From the NCBI GenBank assembly GCA_022496185.1, contig WTXG01000042.1, positions 150,217-214,216 of the forward strand: a stretch of DNA of 64,000 bases, read 5' to 3'. The notes beneath the pieces are model-generated. The model worked only from the letters and a program-made list of their open reading frames with translations, made no database searches and had not been told where the DNA came from. Below are positions 21,555-33,545 of this stretch, piece after piece; position 1 is the first letter of the stretch; the number at the start of each line of letters is the position of its first letter. Both the position numbers and the translations under genes were made by a program. Origin of the DNA: Multifurca ochricompacta. Its lineage: Eukaryota > Basidiomycota > Agaricomycetes > Russulales > Russulaceae.

Positions 21555-24500
21555 TCATCCCTGACGCCTGGGAAGAGAATCATAGTACCGTTTGATCAGT
21601 GTAGGGGCATGACAGTCAGAGCTATCAACCCAAGAGTTCTCACTGGCAGGATAGCCAACCCAGCTGACCAGAAATTGGAGCTTCTTAGAACGCCCATGGA
21701 GCCGGTGATTAAGGACAGCTGCCACTTCATATTCTTCTTCCTGATTAACAAGCTCTGGTGGGGGCCTGAGATAATTGGGGCCATGTGCAACAGTTTCTAG
21801 ATAGGGAGATAGAAGATCAATATGAAACACATCATGGATATTCATGTGGGAAGGCAGGGACAAGCGATACGCCACAGGGGAGATACAGTTCAGAATGCGG
21901 AAGGGGCCGTAACGGTGGGGGGCTAACTTAGTCGATGGGAAGTGGGTCTTCAGGTTGCACCCCTCCAACCAAACCTGAGTGCCCACTGCGAGAGGAGGTC
22001 GCGTCAGGCGACTCATGGGGGTTCGAAGCGCTAGTTCGGCACGGGTACGTGCAGCCTGAAGGTCGTGGAGACGGGTGTCGACTTGGGGAACGCTAGACTT
22101 GGATAATTGTCCGTTCCAATCGAACGAAACGCCGTGTATTAGCGCATGCAGAGATAGTTTGGATTTGTCGTGTGTCCATGAATTATGGACGAATTCGGCT
22201 AATGGCAAGTAGTCTGGCCATTGAGATTGATCGTCACCAAGCCAAAGGCAGAGGTATTGTTTGAGCCATAGATTCATACGTTCGCTCGAACCATCCGTTC
22301 GGGGGTGAAAAGTGGTCGACAGGTTTTGTTGGATACCCAGTACACGGGCAAGTTCACGGGAAAAGTGTGAGGTAAACCAGGGATCCCGATCAGAGATGAT
22401 ACATCGTGGGACACCAAAGGTTGGAAAAACATGTCGGTAATACAGGGTAGCAATCCCTTCCCCTGTGATATCTTTTGAGCAGGGAATGAATTTTGCTGAT
22501 TTGGAGCAGCCTTGGTCCACGATTGTGAGTACCGCATTGTAACGTCCCGAGGGCGGGAGATCTGTGATAAGATCCATCGCGACATACTGAAAGGGGCCGG
22601 CCGAGGCCGGTACATCGAATGGAAACAAAGGGGCTTTTTTAGTTAACTTTGGTTTATTTTCTTGACATGTTGCGCAACCCTGAACATATTCTCGGACGAA
22701 TTCCCTAAGACTGATGCCGTCGTAATCGGCTAACACCTTTCGTGTAGTCTTTTCAATACCCGGGTGTCCCGCGAGGACATGATTGTGATAGCATTGGAGA
22801 ATGTCCCATCGTGCTAGCAGGTCAGACGGGAAGGGGTGTTTAACTGTTTGTAGCGTTCGGAGAAATAATTTGTTGGGGAGGATTACGACCTTTTCATTGT
22901 CTTCGGTTCCGCGATCAGCGTCAGGCCGTCGTGAGAGCATATCTGCCATGGTGTGTAATTTTCCAGGGACGTGTTCCAGAGAGAAATCAAAATCAGCCAA
23001 TTCCTGAAGCCAACGAGCCTGTCTTCAGTTGAGTTTTTGTGGTTCTCGGAAATACTGTAAGTTATTATGGTCTGTGCAGACCTGAACTTTGTGTTGGGCT
23101 CCAAGGAGATATTGACGCCAGACACGAAAGGCTACCATAATCGCGAATAATTCCCTATCATATATGTCCCAATTCCTCTGAGTCTCATCAAGCATTTTCG
23201 AGAGGTATGCGATAGGATGTAAGTGTCCCACAGGGTCCTTCTGGCTTAACGTGGCGCCAACGGCATATCCAGAAGCATCTGTATCTACGATAAACGGCTG
23301 CTCAAAATTCGGTTGTGCGAGCACCAGTTGAGAGGTTACACGTTCTCTGAGTGTATCGAAGGCATGCTGTTCCACTGTCATCCACTTCCATGGATTCTTG
23401 GCACTGGTTAGGGCATTCAGAGGGGCGGCGATCTTGCTAAAGCCCTGAATGAAGTGACGATAGAACTGGCAGAACCCTAAGAACGATCGGACTTCTTTCA
23501 CGGTTGTGGGAACCTTCCAGGTGGCGACGCCTTCCACTTTGACTGGATCCATATGAACTTGATTCGCCTCCAAGATGAGCCCAAGGTATTCTATTCGCGT
23601 TTGTTCGAAGGCACACTTTTCTGGTTTGAGGTATAGATCTAGGCAATTAAGTTTATCCAGAACACAATGGACCTTGGATCGGTGATTGTCAAGATCGTTA
23701 TCTGTGTGAATAAGGATGTCGTCCATATAGACTGTAAACCACGCCTTTCCTGTTGCGTCGTGGTCATTGAGTTCATCTCTGAATTCGGCATTCATCATGG
23801 TCTGGAATGTCGCTGGGGAATTGGTTAAGCCAAAGAACATCACATTGGGTTCAAAGAGACCCCGATTAGTTTTGAACGCGGCTTTCCAGCAGTCTTCAGG
23901 TATGATACGGATATTGTTGTAGCCCCAGCGAACGTCCATCTTTGTGAACAAAGTACTTCCTCGGACTCGATCGATAAGTTCTGGGATAAGCGGGAGAGGA
24001 TAAGTGTTCCGGATCGTCCAGTTATTCAGTTTACGATAATCTTGTACGGGTCTAAGTTTTCCGTCCTTCTTTTTAATAAAGAAGAATGAAGATGCGTATG
24101 GTGATTTCGATGCTGAAATATAGCCCTTTTTCAAATGTTCGTCGAGGAAAGCGTTCAACGCGTCTTGTTCTCCCAGTCTGAGTGGATAGATCTTACAATC
24201 CATTGAGGCCGGAGCGTCTGCTTTTAGTTCGATTTTATGGTCCCAGGGTCGTTCTGCGGGGAAGTGTTGAGCTTCCTGGTCACTGAATACTTTCTGGTGT
24301 CGGTGATACTCTGAAGGGACAATCTGATCCCAGGATCGTTCTATCTTATCTTTAGCTTTGATTGCTAATTCTTGCGCGATGTTGAGTCACTTTATCTGTT
24401 CGGTAGGTAGACTGAATGTGACCTTGTCCATAAGGTGTCCTGCTGTCCAATCTATGTGTGGATTATTTGCTGTGAACCACGGATATCCTAGAATCACTTC

Positions 24501-24836
24501 ATCCGTTCCAATTGACACAACATAAAATCTGTGTTGTTGCGCCTTGTCGTTGGTGACGACACAGAGATCGACGCATCGTGTGATATAACGCGTGGCATTA
24601 GGTGATCCGTCTGCATTTTGTAATCATTTTGGGATTGTCAGACACTTTGTGGGGAGTCTGTGTTTGATTACTGTTTTATAATTAATAAAGTTTTCAGTGG
24701 CTCCACTGTCGACAAGAGCTTCTATGTTGGCCTCTTTTTTCACTCCATGTAATGGGACAGAGATTGTCATTGCTCTAATAGGTGATCTAAATACATGGTG
24801 TGAGATTAACGCTCGAATGAAGGCCGCATCATTCAA
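21555..24836 (-). pseudogene. pol: Gypsy 2 Pol: PR-RT-RNH-IN-chromodomain, three TGA stops
   Basis: One uninterrupted frame of about 1090 codons apart from TGA at 24624-24626, 24387-24389 and 23025-23027, where relatives or context have Arg. Protease [32 protein letters not shown] and VYMDDILIHT; RNase H VDTDASGYAVG and CTDHNNLQYF; integrase HHCC (HNHVLAGHPG, CATCQENK), AMDLITDL, SDRDPWFTS, SSERMNLW; chromodomain KKLQFLVSWVGYPASENSW near the C-terminus. It has no ATG at its start and overlaps the gag stop in the -1 frame, as in A and 3. Confidence 0.92.
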
Positions 24837-26005
24837 GCGATATAAAAATCCTCATCCCCTTTGAATTTACTCTGAAGGGCGAGGCGTTGATCATTGTTCA
24901 TGGATCGAAGGGCGTTGGCGAGCACGTCGACGTCTATTTCGGTCATCTCTACAGGTTTCTGTGCGTGAGCTTTAGTAGGTGCTGTTGTCGTTGTCGAAGG
25001 GACTTCTGTGATCGTGGTGGTCCGAGCCGGGCTACTGGCGCTGGCATTGGTATTAATGCGCGGCTTCTTATTCGGGCAGTCCCTGACGAGATGTCCTCAG
25101 TGCCCACACTCAAAGCATCGGCCATCCTTCCTATACTGCTCTTTCTCTTCTGTCGTAATTGCCTTTTTGATGACGTCGGCTCCTTGTGAGTGTGGGTCCG
25201 ACTCGCGTTTCTTATAAAACGTAAATTTGTTGCCTCGGGGTGGCGTGTTTGTTGTCGACCGCGTGCCGAGGGCGTCTTTGCTATACAACCAATTTGCATG
25301 GTGCTTCCTGGCCGAGGCCGCTGCTTCATCAAACGTCTTAGGTTGGTCAAATAGGAGCATAGTCTGAACCAATCGCGTGGGGAGGCCTCGGTGAAAGAAT
25401 TGCCGAGCGGCTGGGTCATCAATATGGAGTTCGGCCCTTGTAGCCAGCATGCGAAACTCGGCGATGTATTCGTCGATATTAGAATCTCTCATTTGTAAGC
25501 GATCTAACGCTCGCAGCGCTTTCTGTCCAGCCGCCACGTTGGCCCATGCATCTCGGAATATTTGTCTGAATTTGTCCCAAATGTATGGGACTCGGATGTT
25601 TCCCTCTTTGATGTCAGTCAACCATTTGATCTGGTCTATCACCCATCGGTCTACTCGGGGTCCTCGTAGCAATCCTAGTGTGAACGCAACTCTCGTTCTT
25701 TCGTTCTGAACCATGGCTACTGTTTCATTGAGGCTGAAGAATAGTTCCAGTTTGGCCAGCCAGTCCATGGCTATGTCTCGATCTCCGTCGAAGAAGGGTG
25801 GTGGTACGCCCATCATGGGCCCTCCCGAGTACGTTGCCCCTCCTCCTGGAGCGGGGGGTCCTTGCGGTGGTTCATCAGGGTTTCTTCCTGTCATTCTGGT
25901 AATTGGCCTATCTTCGGGGCTTCGTTCGGGTCGACCGGTCTGAGATTCAACGATCTCTTCCTCCGCAGCCCTCCTTGCCTGTCTAGTATTCGGTCTGGTC
26001 GTCAT
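24833..26005 (-). pseudogene. gag: Gypsy 2 Gag with CCHC knuckle, one TGA
   Basis: ATG at 26005 (MTTRPNTRQARRAAEE) gives about 390 codons: acidic/Pro-rich N-terminus, capsid-like core (MDWLAKLELFFSLNETVAMV to FDQPKTFDEAAASARKHH), then a CCHC knuckle CFECGH-x-GHLVRDC in which x is a TGA at 25097-25099. It ends GDEDFYIA at the TGA 24833-24835. The frame is also open upstream of the ATG to about 26203. Gypsy 3 has TGA at the same knuckle site, and A has CAA there; both derive from CGA by a single CpG transition. Confidence 0.88.
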
Positions 26006-26453
26006 CGTGTGTGGGGTAGGTACTTCGGTGCCTTCGTCGTTCGGGGTGGGGCTGTCTGCTGCCGCAAGAAGAGCGAAGCGGTTATGGAAGTCAATAGGTA
26101 AGTCGCCGTGCGATTGTGGTTCTAATTCATCTGTTAGATATCGGAGTGGGGAGTTGTCTTCAAGAGACGCTTCCTCAGACGTTGGGGATCGGGGATCACG
26201 CACTGAGTAAGACGTCGCGCTGTCGGGATACGGGCAAGGGACGCAGTGTCGTCTCCTTGCGGTTCAGGTGAGTGTTTCGAGTGTTCGTTTATGGATATTA
26301 CTGATCGCGCTGGTATCTAAACAGCTTCGGGGATCGTTGTTAATTCTGTGGTCGGGGTTTCGGGTTCGGGTGTCAGGGCAAGGGACGCGTCGTCGTTGCC
26401 TTGTACGTTCGGTGAGTTCTGGTGTCCTCTTGTTTGAAAGAAGTCTGTTCTAA
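26006..26453 (-). promoter_or_regulatory. Gypsy 2 leader with self-priming PBS
   Basis: Two bases inside the LTR, AGAACAGACTT (minus strand, 26441-26451) is the exact complement of the LTR segment at 20015-20025 and its counterpart in the 5' LTR. Same layout as gypsy A. No tRNA-type TGG start is present. Confidence 0.7.
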
Positions 26454-26978
26454 TGTCACAGTTAGGTGCAGGAACTGTGTCGAGGTCGAACAAGAGGAAG
26501 CAAATTCAGTCAAGTCTCAAGGTCACAAAGGGTCAAGTCTGGTTCAAGCCCACAACAAGGTCAAAGGGCACGCGCGCGAGGGTCGAAGTCGACAGCAGAG
26601 ACACTCAGTCCTGCAACAAGTTCAAGAGGGTCGAAGGCTCTCCAAGTCGCGTCTTAGAGAGTTCAAGTGGGGTTCTTTCTGGGAGAGTTCGATGAAGTCA
26701 CAAGCACCTTGGATTGGAACACAAGAGAACAGACTTAGGTCTGTCTCTCTACTTTACTGCACTTTAAATACAGGTGGGTTTAGCTATGTCATAGTAGGTA
26801 GAAGGTTCTAGTACTATGATGTATGATCTAGTGGTTGCACAGTAGAACTAGCTAGAACCAAGGAGAAAGTGGAGGGGTTGAGCCCTCAGTAAGCAACAGT
26901 AAAGTAGTGTTTCAAATGAAAGTCCATTTCTTTGTCAGTCAACCTCATGTCACCTTGGCCAGTGTAGAATCCGTCACA
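26454..26978 (-). repeat. 5' LTR of gypsy 2
   Basis: 525 bp, equal in length to the 3' LTR with about four substitutions noticed, at least two of them CpG-type. Confidence 0.92.
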
Positions 26979-27911
26979 GTTGACACCACTTGCAGTTGAG
27001 GGGCAGTTCCAGCTGATGTGGTACTTACTGTCGCAGCGCCAGCAAGTTTCCCCACGTGGGTTCTCATTCAAGTGCGGCATCTCAAGATGGTTTGGCAGCA
27101 GCGTTGGGGCGGCGCCCAATGCTCGAGGGGGGAGGGGGCGCGCATAGGTGTCGGCATACCTTTCAGCAATCGTTTGATAGGCGTCCCCTGCCTCCAACCT
27201 CTTTCTAATCTCCACAATCTCTTGTTCCAACTGAAACATCCCATTGGTCAACTTTGCCATCATCTTTGCATGTTCTTTATATTGTTGGCTCAATGTCCTC
27301 CGCAGGGTGATGCTTTTCCGCAGCCTCATGACTTCTGCTTTGAGGCGCGGAAGTCTCATGTTGTTTATCACCTCTTTGATTGCAAAGGCACAACAGTCTT
27401 CTGCCACGAGGTGGCCCAGCTGCTTGTCGGTTAGCGTGTGATGGAGCCAGCCTGTATACCTCTCCTCCAAGTAGACGGGAGCCCCATAAACCGGTCCATC
27501 TTTCTTCATGCATCCCGCCACATCCATTCCTCCATTGGTGTAGTAGATGTATTTTGCGATGGCTGTGGAACCATCGGCCATGGTGATCTCCAGGGGGAAG
27601 TACATGGATGAATTGGGGTTGTTGGGGATGAAAGGAAATTCGGGGGCTTCATCGTTGATCTCCCCGTTGAGCAGGTCGTTAGGGTGAGGCTCTTCACAGT
27701 GGGTGAAATCGTCGTTCAGGTTTGGGGACTGATTCTTGACATGGGCTTCTGCAGCTTCATAGTCAATGGGGGAGGAGGGACAAGTGGAGGGATGAGCGGA
27801 AGGGAAATTTTCGATGACGGTCATTGGGGAAGTGAAGGTGTCAACAGCGGCAGAGGCGGCGATGAAGGACATGTTGGATTGTTCAGTGGTAGTAATTCGC
27901 TGGGGTGGCAT
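26979..27911 (-). pseudogene. Gypsy F ORF3, N-terminal part (coiled coil and CCHC knuckle)
   Basis: ATG at 27911 (MPPQRITTTEQSNM) lies 63 bp downstream of the F integrase stop. About 310 codons remain on this side: an acidic N-terminal region, a part with YFPLEITMADGSTAIAKYIY, a Leu/Arg/Glu-rich likely coiled coil (LKAEVMRLRKSITLRRTLSQ, LEQEIVEIRKRLEAG) and a CCHC knuckle CWRCDSKYHISWNC. Gypsy 2 splits it just after the knuckle; two further Cys/His clusters follow at 19439-19684. It is not recognisably homologous to ORF3 of A, 2 and 3 except in position. The part seen here is open. Confidence 0.65.
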
Positions 27912-27974
27912 ATACTGGGGAGTCTGATGGGGTCTGGGGTTGTTCTTTTAACGGTTCTTGGGCACTTCTGGGTG

Positions 27975-29456
27975 TCAGGTATGGAACTCCGCGATAAGGA
28001 CCGGGGCAGAGATATCTCCGGCTGGTTCCCATGAGTTGTCTGAGGCTGGGAATCCCTTCCACTTAATTAGGTAGTACAGCTTGCGCCCTCGGCCTTGTCG
28101 CTTCGAATCTAGAATGCGTTCTATTTCCCACTCTTCTTCTCCGTTGATAAGGTCAGGTGGGGGTCTCGGGAAGTTTTCCCCATGCAGAGACGTTTCTTTG
28201 TAAGGTGTAAGCAATCTGGCATGGAAGACTGGATGAATGCGCCATGCAGGGGGGAGTTTGAGTTCATATGACACATCTGACAGCTTCCTTGTTATCTTGA
28301 AGGGTCCATGACGTTGGGGCGCTAACTTGGCTGTTGGATGTGACATGTGAATGTTCTTCCCCTCCAACCATACCAGGTCATTGGTTCGATAAGGTGTGAA
28401 CCTTGTGGGTTTCTCTGCCAGGGTCCTTTGCGCCTTCAACAGGTTTTCATTGGCCGATTTCCTGATCTCTTCCCATTGGTTGATACACTGTGTGGCTGAA
28501 GGGACGTTCATTGGCTTTCCCATCCATGTGGCTCGGGGTGTCCATCCCATGATAAGTGAGAATGGGGAGTGTTTCGTGGTACCATTGGGCCAAGAGTTGT
28601 GTGCGAATTCTGCCGTTGCAAGCCAGTCAGCCCAGTCATCCTGTCGTCTGTTGCACCAGAACCGAAGATACTGTTCGAGCCACTGGTTTGTTCTTTCTGA
28701 CTGTCCATCTGTCTGTGGGTGATATGCTGTGGAGATGTTTTGGGTTACATTCAGCATTTTGCAGAGCACCTTGGCAAATGCGGATGTGAAACGTGGGTCA
28801 CAGTCTGAAATGATCTTTTCAGGGAGGCCATAGTGTCTGTAGACGTGATCTAGGTAGAGTTTGGCCACTCCCTCTGCCGTGACAGACTCATTGCATGGTA
28901 TGAACAGTGCTGCTTTCGAACAGTCGTGGTCCGTGATGGTCAGGATGGAGTCGAAGCCTCTGGAGGTGGGGAGTTTGACAATAAAATCCATGGCAATAGT
29001 CTGGAATGGTTGTGATGCCGTTGGTGTGATTGGGAATGGTGCTGGTGGGTGCAGGTGCATGTTTACTTTGTTAGCCTGGCAGTCTGCACATCCCTTCACA
29101 TACTCCTCTATGTCCTTCTTCATATTTGGCCACCAATAGTCTCATTTAGCTAGGGTGTATGTGTTGGCAATACCTGGGTGTCCTGCAGAGGGAAGATCAT
29201 GGTGAAAATGGATCACCCCCCTCTTAATGTTGTTGCCACCGGTGACAACGAGACGATCCCCCTCTTTCCACCATAGGCCGTCGATCTTCTTTAGGTTATG
29301 TGCCTCTGCCCATGACTCGCATAATTGTTGGTTCATGTTTTGCGACACCTGGGCCCACAGGTCCATGTCATGGAGACTGATGACCACTGTCTTCGCGAAG
29401 ACCTCTTCAGGGAGTACTGTGATGTCATTGTTGTCCTCTTCTCCATTGTTCAAATC
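27975..29456 (-). pseudogene. pol: Gypsy F integrase with chromodomain
   Basis: HHCC zinc domain (HHDLPSAGHPG ... CADCQANK) interrupted by TGA at 29142-29144 where Arg is expected; DDE core with AMDFIVKLP, SDCDPRFTS and DGQSERTNQW, all three acidic residues present; C-terminal WLEGKNIHMSHPTAKLAPQR; chromodomain GRKLYYLIKWKGFPASDNSW ending EFHT. From 29123 to the end (382 codons) it is open. Integrase inserts the cDNA; the chromodomain would guide targeting. Confidence 0.88.
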
Positions 29457-30073
29457 TGGTCGTCATGACAGGGCATCCGCCCATGCATTACAACTGCCTG
29501 CAATATGCTTTAACACAAAATTATATTCTTCCAGTTCCAGGACTTCGTGGGCGACCCATCGACTGATCTTATGGGGTTCTTTCCAGTAGAGTAGATTAGA
29601 GTGATCAGTGTGAATGACGGTTTTATGGGGGGTTCCCGCTAGATATGGTCGCCAGTGTCATAGTGCCTTGACAATGGCCAGTAGTTCTCTGTCCCAGATA
29701 TCGTAATTTCGTTCTGCTGGCGAGAATGTCTCGGAGTAGAAGGCAACTGGGTGAAGGAGCCCAGCTGTGTCTCGTTGGTTTAGTACAGTGCCATTGGCGA
29801 AATGGGACGCATCCACTTCCAGTTCAAAGGGCTTCTCCAGATTGGGTTGTAAGAGAACTGGTTCTGAGCCAACAATATTCCGAATCCGTTCGAAAGCTCG
29901 TTGTTGTTTGTCCACCCAATGCCAGGGTACATCCTTTTTCAATAGTCCATTCAATGGTTGGGCGATGCCTGAAAACCCCCGGATGAATCACCGATAGAAG
30001 TTGCAAAACCCAATGAAGGATCACACATCTTTGATGCATGTGGGTACAGGCCACTCCCAAATTCCTTGTACTT
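29457..30073 (-). pseudogene. pol: Gypsy F RNase H and RT connection, with stops
   Basis: RT thumb/connection (IGFCNFYR, FSGIAQPLNGLLKKDVPWHW) followed by RNase H (FELEVDASHFANGTVLNQRD, YDIWDRELLAIVKAL, THSDHSNLLYW-like segment). At least four TGA codons interrupt one frame, for example at 29658-29660; each stands where Arg is expected. Confidence 0.78.
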
Positions 30074-30883
30074 TCACCGGATCCATCCGCACATGTCCCC
30101 TTCCAGGATAACTCCCAGATACTCCACACTTGACTGTTCAAATGAACATTTGGCTGGTTTGAGGTACAGGTCATGTTCGTGCAGGATGTCTAGCACCTGG
30201 TGCACTCGTCTCCGATGATGAGCCAAATTGTCAGTGGTGGCCACTAGTATGTTGTCCATGTACACCACCACTTTGCCTGTAAGAATAAGGTCGCAGAAAA
30301 TGTGGTTCATCATTGCTTGGAAAGTGGCAGGCGAGTTGGTAAGACCAAAGAACATGACGTTTGGTTCAAAGAGTCCCTGATTGGTCTTAAAAGCTGCTTT
30401 ACACTGGTCTCCTTCTTTGATCTGAATGTTATTGTAACCCCAACGGACGTCCATTTTGGAGAACAGGGATTTATCCCTCATGGTGTCAATGAGCTCCAAG
30501 ATGAGCGGCAAGGGGTAGGCATTCTTTACAGTGTAGGCATTTATCCGTCGGTAATCCTGAACAGGTCGAAGTTTGCCGTCCTTCTTCTTGATAAAGAAGA
30601 ATGGCGACGCATAGGGTGATTTTGATGGACAAATGTACCCCTTTGCAAGATGTTCCTCAAGGAATGCTGTGAGCGCGGTCTGTTCTGCCTGTGACAACGG
30701 GTAGATTTTACAGTTGATTGCTGATGGGGTGTTGGATATGAAGTCAATGGCATGGTCCCATGGCCGTGCTGGTGGAAAACGTTGGGACTCCTCCTCGGAG
30801 AATACCTTCCAATGTCGATGATACTCCTTTGGTACTACCTCCTCAAACGTCTTTTCCGTGTGCCCCTCAACTGCTTTTTGCAC
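30074..30883 (-). pseudogene. pol: Gypsy F reverse transcriptase, active-site mutant
   Basis: Ty3-type RT with [49 protein letters not shown] and VVVYMDNILVA. The second Asp of YMDD is Asn, a GAC to AAC change, and would abolish polymerase activity. A missing base near 30090 shifts the frame after ILEGD. Thus F was dead as an RT source independently of its stops. Confidence 0.85.
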
Positions 30884-31424
30884 AGTTCCGATGCTTTGGT
30901 AGCAAAACAGTAGCCTGGGTCTTCACCTTCTCTTTCTATTCTACGCACCACTGAATGTCGCACAGCATAGTCGTATCCTATCGATGTGATGAGGACAGGG
31001 TAGAAATCTTTGTCCATGGTCGCATCACTCCAATTGATCTTTGGTTCGAAGGCAGCAAGCCAGGGATATCCCAAAACTAGATCTTCATCACCCAGATTGG
31101 TGACTAAAAAGTGGATAATCTTCGTTCTTTCCCCCACTTGGACTTTGAGGTTGGTGTAGTGTGTGATTTTTCCTGCTTGGTTGGCTGTTCCATCAATATT
31201 CCAGATATTCTTTTCCTGGGGAAGTGCCAGCATTCCTAGTCCCATGGTTCTTGCCATTCATGGACTGATGAAGTTATCTGTGGCTCCTGAATCTATCAGG
31301 ATGTCATGGTCGGCCGTCCTCTGTGTAGTTTCGAAATGTACTGGTATTTTCAAAGACTTGAAGCGACTAGTATACACAGAGGTTACATGTAGTGCTCGTG
31401 CCCAGGCCGATGGGTTTGAGCCAA
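30884..31424 (-). pseudogene. pol: Gypsy F protease region
   Basis: Contains the retropepsin motif ILIDSGATDNFISP, a TGA at 31258-31260 (Arg expected before MARTMGLGM), and EDLVLGYPWLAAFEPKINW, the flap-to-C-terminal signature seen also in A and 2. A frameshift near 30870 separates it from RT. Confidence 0.78.
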
Positions 31425-32537
31425 TCAAAAATCCTTCTTTGCGAATGCCTTTTCTACTAGAATGGCTCGCACTTCCTCACTTTCCTTCATCATATTCACC
31501 CATATTTCTTGTGCTTTCTCCTCTTTTGTCGGCGTTTTCTTTTCAATGGTTGGTGGGTTGTTACGTACTGGAGCAGTTGTAGCCTTGGCCGCTCGCACCC
31601 CCTTCTTCAGGCATTCCCTCGACATATGTCCTTGTGCTTTGCAACGAAAGCACTGCCCTTCTTTCATCAATGTTTGTTGTTCATCTTCAGTGAGCGTGGC
31701 CCTGGCCCGGGTTCTGTCTGCCAATGTGTCCATGGCATTCGGATCTCTTTGACTAGAGTGTGCAGGTTTGACCCCAAAGGCGGCCTTCCATTGGTTGCGG
31801 GTCTTTCCCTTCTTGGTATCGACCCCGAAGTGTGTCTGGAAATCCAGGTAATCCTGTTGTTGTTGTCAAGCAGCATCTACCCATGTATCCCAGTCGTTGG
31901 GATGGTGAAACTGGATAATATTCTTCACCAGTGGGTTGGGTAACCCCTGGGAGAAGAGATCCAGCATTGCTTCTTCGTCCGTATTGTAGCCTGCCCTGTT
32001 AGCCAGGCTCCTGAACTTCGCCACATAGGCGTCCAATTCTCCCTTCTCCATTCGCAGGGACTTAAGTTCTCAAGCGGCCTTCTGCTTGGCCTGCCCATCT
32101 GTGTACACATCTTTGAATCGTTGGGCGATAGTTTCCCAAAGCCCTTCACTGGTGGTGCGGCAGCCACTCTCAATCTGTTCATTCAGCCACTCTAGCTGCT
32201 CCATAGTCCAATCGTCCACTGCCTCCCCTCTGATTAGAGACAGGAAGAGGTTAGCACGTTGGAAGGGATTGATGATCTGGGGGACGTCATGGTTGAAATT
32301 TTTGAATGTCGTGAACTCCAGCATGAACTTCTTGCTCTGTGAACAATCCCCTGTGAACGTCTGTGGCAGTACTCCTGATAGGCATCCTGAAGGTGGGGGA
32401 ATGTTTGGAGGTAACATGGCTGGAGGTGGAGGAGGGGGAGGGGCTGGGTCTGGGAGCTGAGTGGCGATGGTGGACATGGTTTGGTAGAATGGGGTAACGG
32501 TGTCGGTGGACTGGATGGAGATCTGGGGAGTTGTCAA
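31425..32537 (-). pseudogene. gag: Gypsy F Gag, TGA-interrupted
   Basis: ATG at 32537 (MTTPQISIQSTDTV), a Pro-rich run, the capsid-like core (FTGDCSQSKKFMLEFTTFKN, INPFQRANLFLSLIRGEAVD, LDLFSQGLPNPLVKNIIQF) and a CCHC knuckle CFRCKAQGHMSREC. All pieces are in one frame, broken by TGA codons including 32070-32072 and 31866-31868, each at a likely CGA Arg. It ends at 31425 and Pol follows in another frame. Confidence 0.82.
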
Positions 32538-32958
32538 AGCAGGGGCTCTGGTCGTGACAACTTCGGGTGCAACTGGGGTTGTAGTCGACGCTAATACCAG
32601 TGCTTCTTTGCTGTGTTCTTCTACGTACTCTTCTGGTTCAGAGTCTGTAACAATGGCTGGGGGATTCTCTCTCCATGGCCCTAATCCAAATTCAGGTGGG
32701 GCAGGTCCTGTAGTGACCCAAGAGTGGCGGCTGTCCGAATATCGGATACAATACCAAACTCTTTTCTCGTCATCGTATTCTACCGGTTGGTATCTTCCAT
32801 CATGATAGACGTAGTATCCAAACTTGGACTCAAAGTCTTTCCAGGTGGCAGAGCCAAGTACTTGCTGTGAAAGATCAGGCTCGTCCCTTCATTCAATGGG
32901 TTCTTCTTTAAAGAGGGTCTGACTGCGGCTGGAAGCCACGATGAGAGACTCGACTTGA
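32538..32958 (-). promoter_or_regulatory. Gypsy F leader with self-priming PBS
   Basis: AAGTCGAGTCT (minus, 32946-32956) lies two bases from the LTR. The LTR segments 34 nt below the TATATAAG box read, on the plus strand, AAGTCAAGTCT (33182-33192) and AAGTTGAGTCT (19044-19054). Each differs from the full complement at one base of the same CpG, once as CA and once as TG, so the ancestral LTR was an 11/11 match. Confidence 0.7.
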
Positions 32959-33545
32959 TGTTACGTCCAGTGCGGGACGTTCCACACGACTTGTGTGACA
33001 GCGTGAGCTTTGGGTTCAGGTAAGAGACCAATAAGGTCCCTTGGAGTTTTAGAGGTGACAAGTCAAAGTCAAAGAGGCTGTACTCTAAGACAATGTTGAA
33101 CAGAGAAGTGCCAGAAGCACCGAGACAACTGAGCTCAAGGATCAAAGGGAAGTCCAGAAGACAAGCACCGATGTATTCAATAAGTCAAGTCTGAGTCTAC
33201 AGTGTAGTCTACAGCGGGCTTATATACGTAATGAGGTGAGTGCCTATTGATAAGAAACATGGAGTCAAGTGGGCCCAAATATCTGGAAGCGGAGGGGGTA
33301 AAGCCTGGCCTCTACTGATAGGGAATTAAGTAATTGTCCAGCTGTACGATAAGAAGATAAGAAGATAAGTCCAAGCAAAGGAAAACGACAGGTCAATATG
33401 TACAAACAAAGAGGTCACGTGGAGGGACGTAGGGCATGTGACAGATCCCATGATGGAGATGTGATCTGATAATGAAGTGTGGGCAGCAGAGAGGGGTCGT
33501 CGTTGGGCAGGAAGAAAAAGATGGGAAGAGACGGGGTTCGTAACA
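32959..33545 (-). repeat. 5' LTR of gypsy F
   Basis: 587 bp, one base longer than the 3' LTR, with roughly a dozen substitutions, many at CpG. A TATATAAG box on the minus strand begins at 33226. Confidence 0.9.

Larger units (their letters stand above)
19743..26978 (-). mobile_element. Gypsy 2: full-length Ty3/gypsy chromovirus
   Basis: 7236 bp with two 525-bp LTRs and a perfect TSD GTTGA (19738-19742 and 26979-26983). Same family as gypsy A and close to gypsy 3. Gag and Pol are each in one frame without frameshifts; only four TGA codons interrupt them, all at expected Arg sites. The LTRs differ at about four sites. It sits inside ORF3 of gypsy F and is the youngest layer of that stack. Confidence 0.93.
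18822..33545 (-). mobile_element. Gypsy F: full-length Ty3/gypsy chromovirus, split by gypsy 2
   Basis: Bounded by LTRs of 586 and 587 bp with a perfect 5-bp TSD TATAG (18817-18821 and 33546-33550). Without gypsy 2 and its duplication it is about 7.5 kb. Order from the right: LTR, self-priming PBS, gag, protease, RT, RNase H, integrase with chromodomain, zinc-knuckle ORF3, polypurine tract, LTR. The family differs from A, 2 and 3. It is inactive: many TGA stops at Arg positions, frameshifts around RT, and YMDN in place of YMDD. It lies in copia C between gag and protease. Confidence 0.92.

Noticed and set aside
33393..33545. Copia C Gag reading on through 33545 to 33393
   Set aside because: The extension past 33546 is gypsy F LTR; the true continuation of copia C is at 18821.
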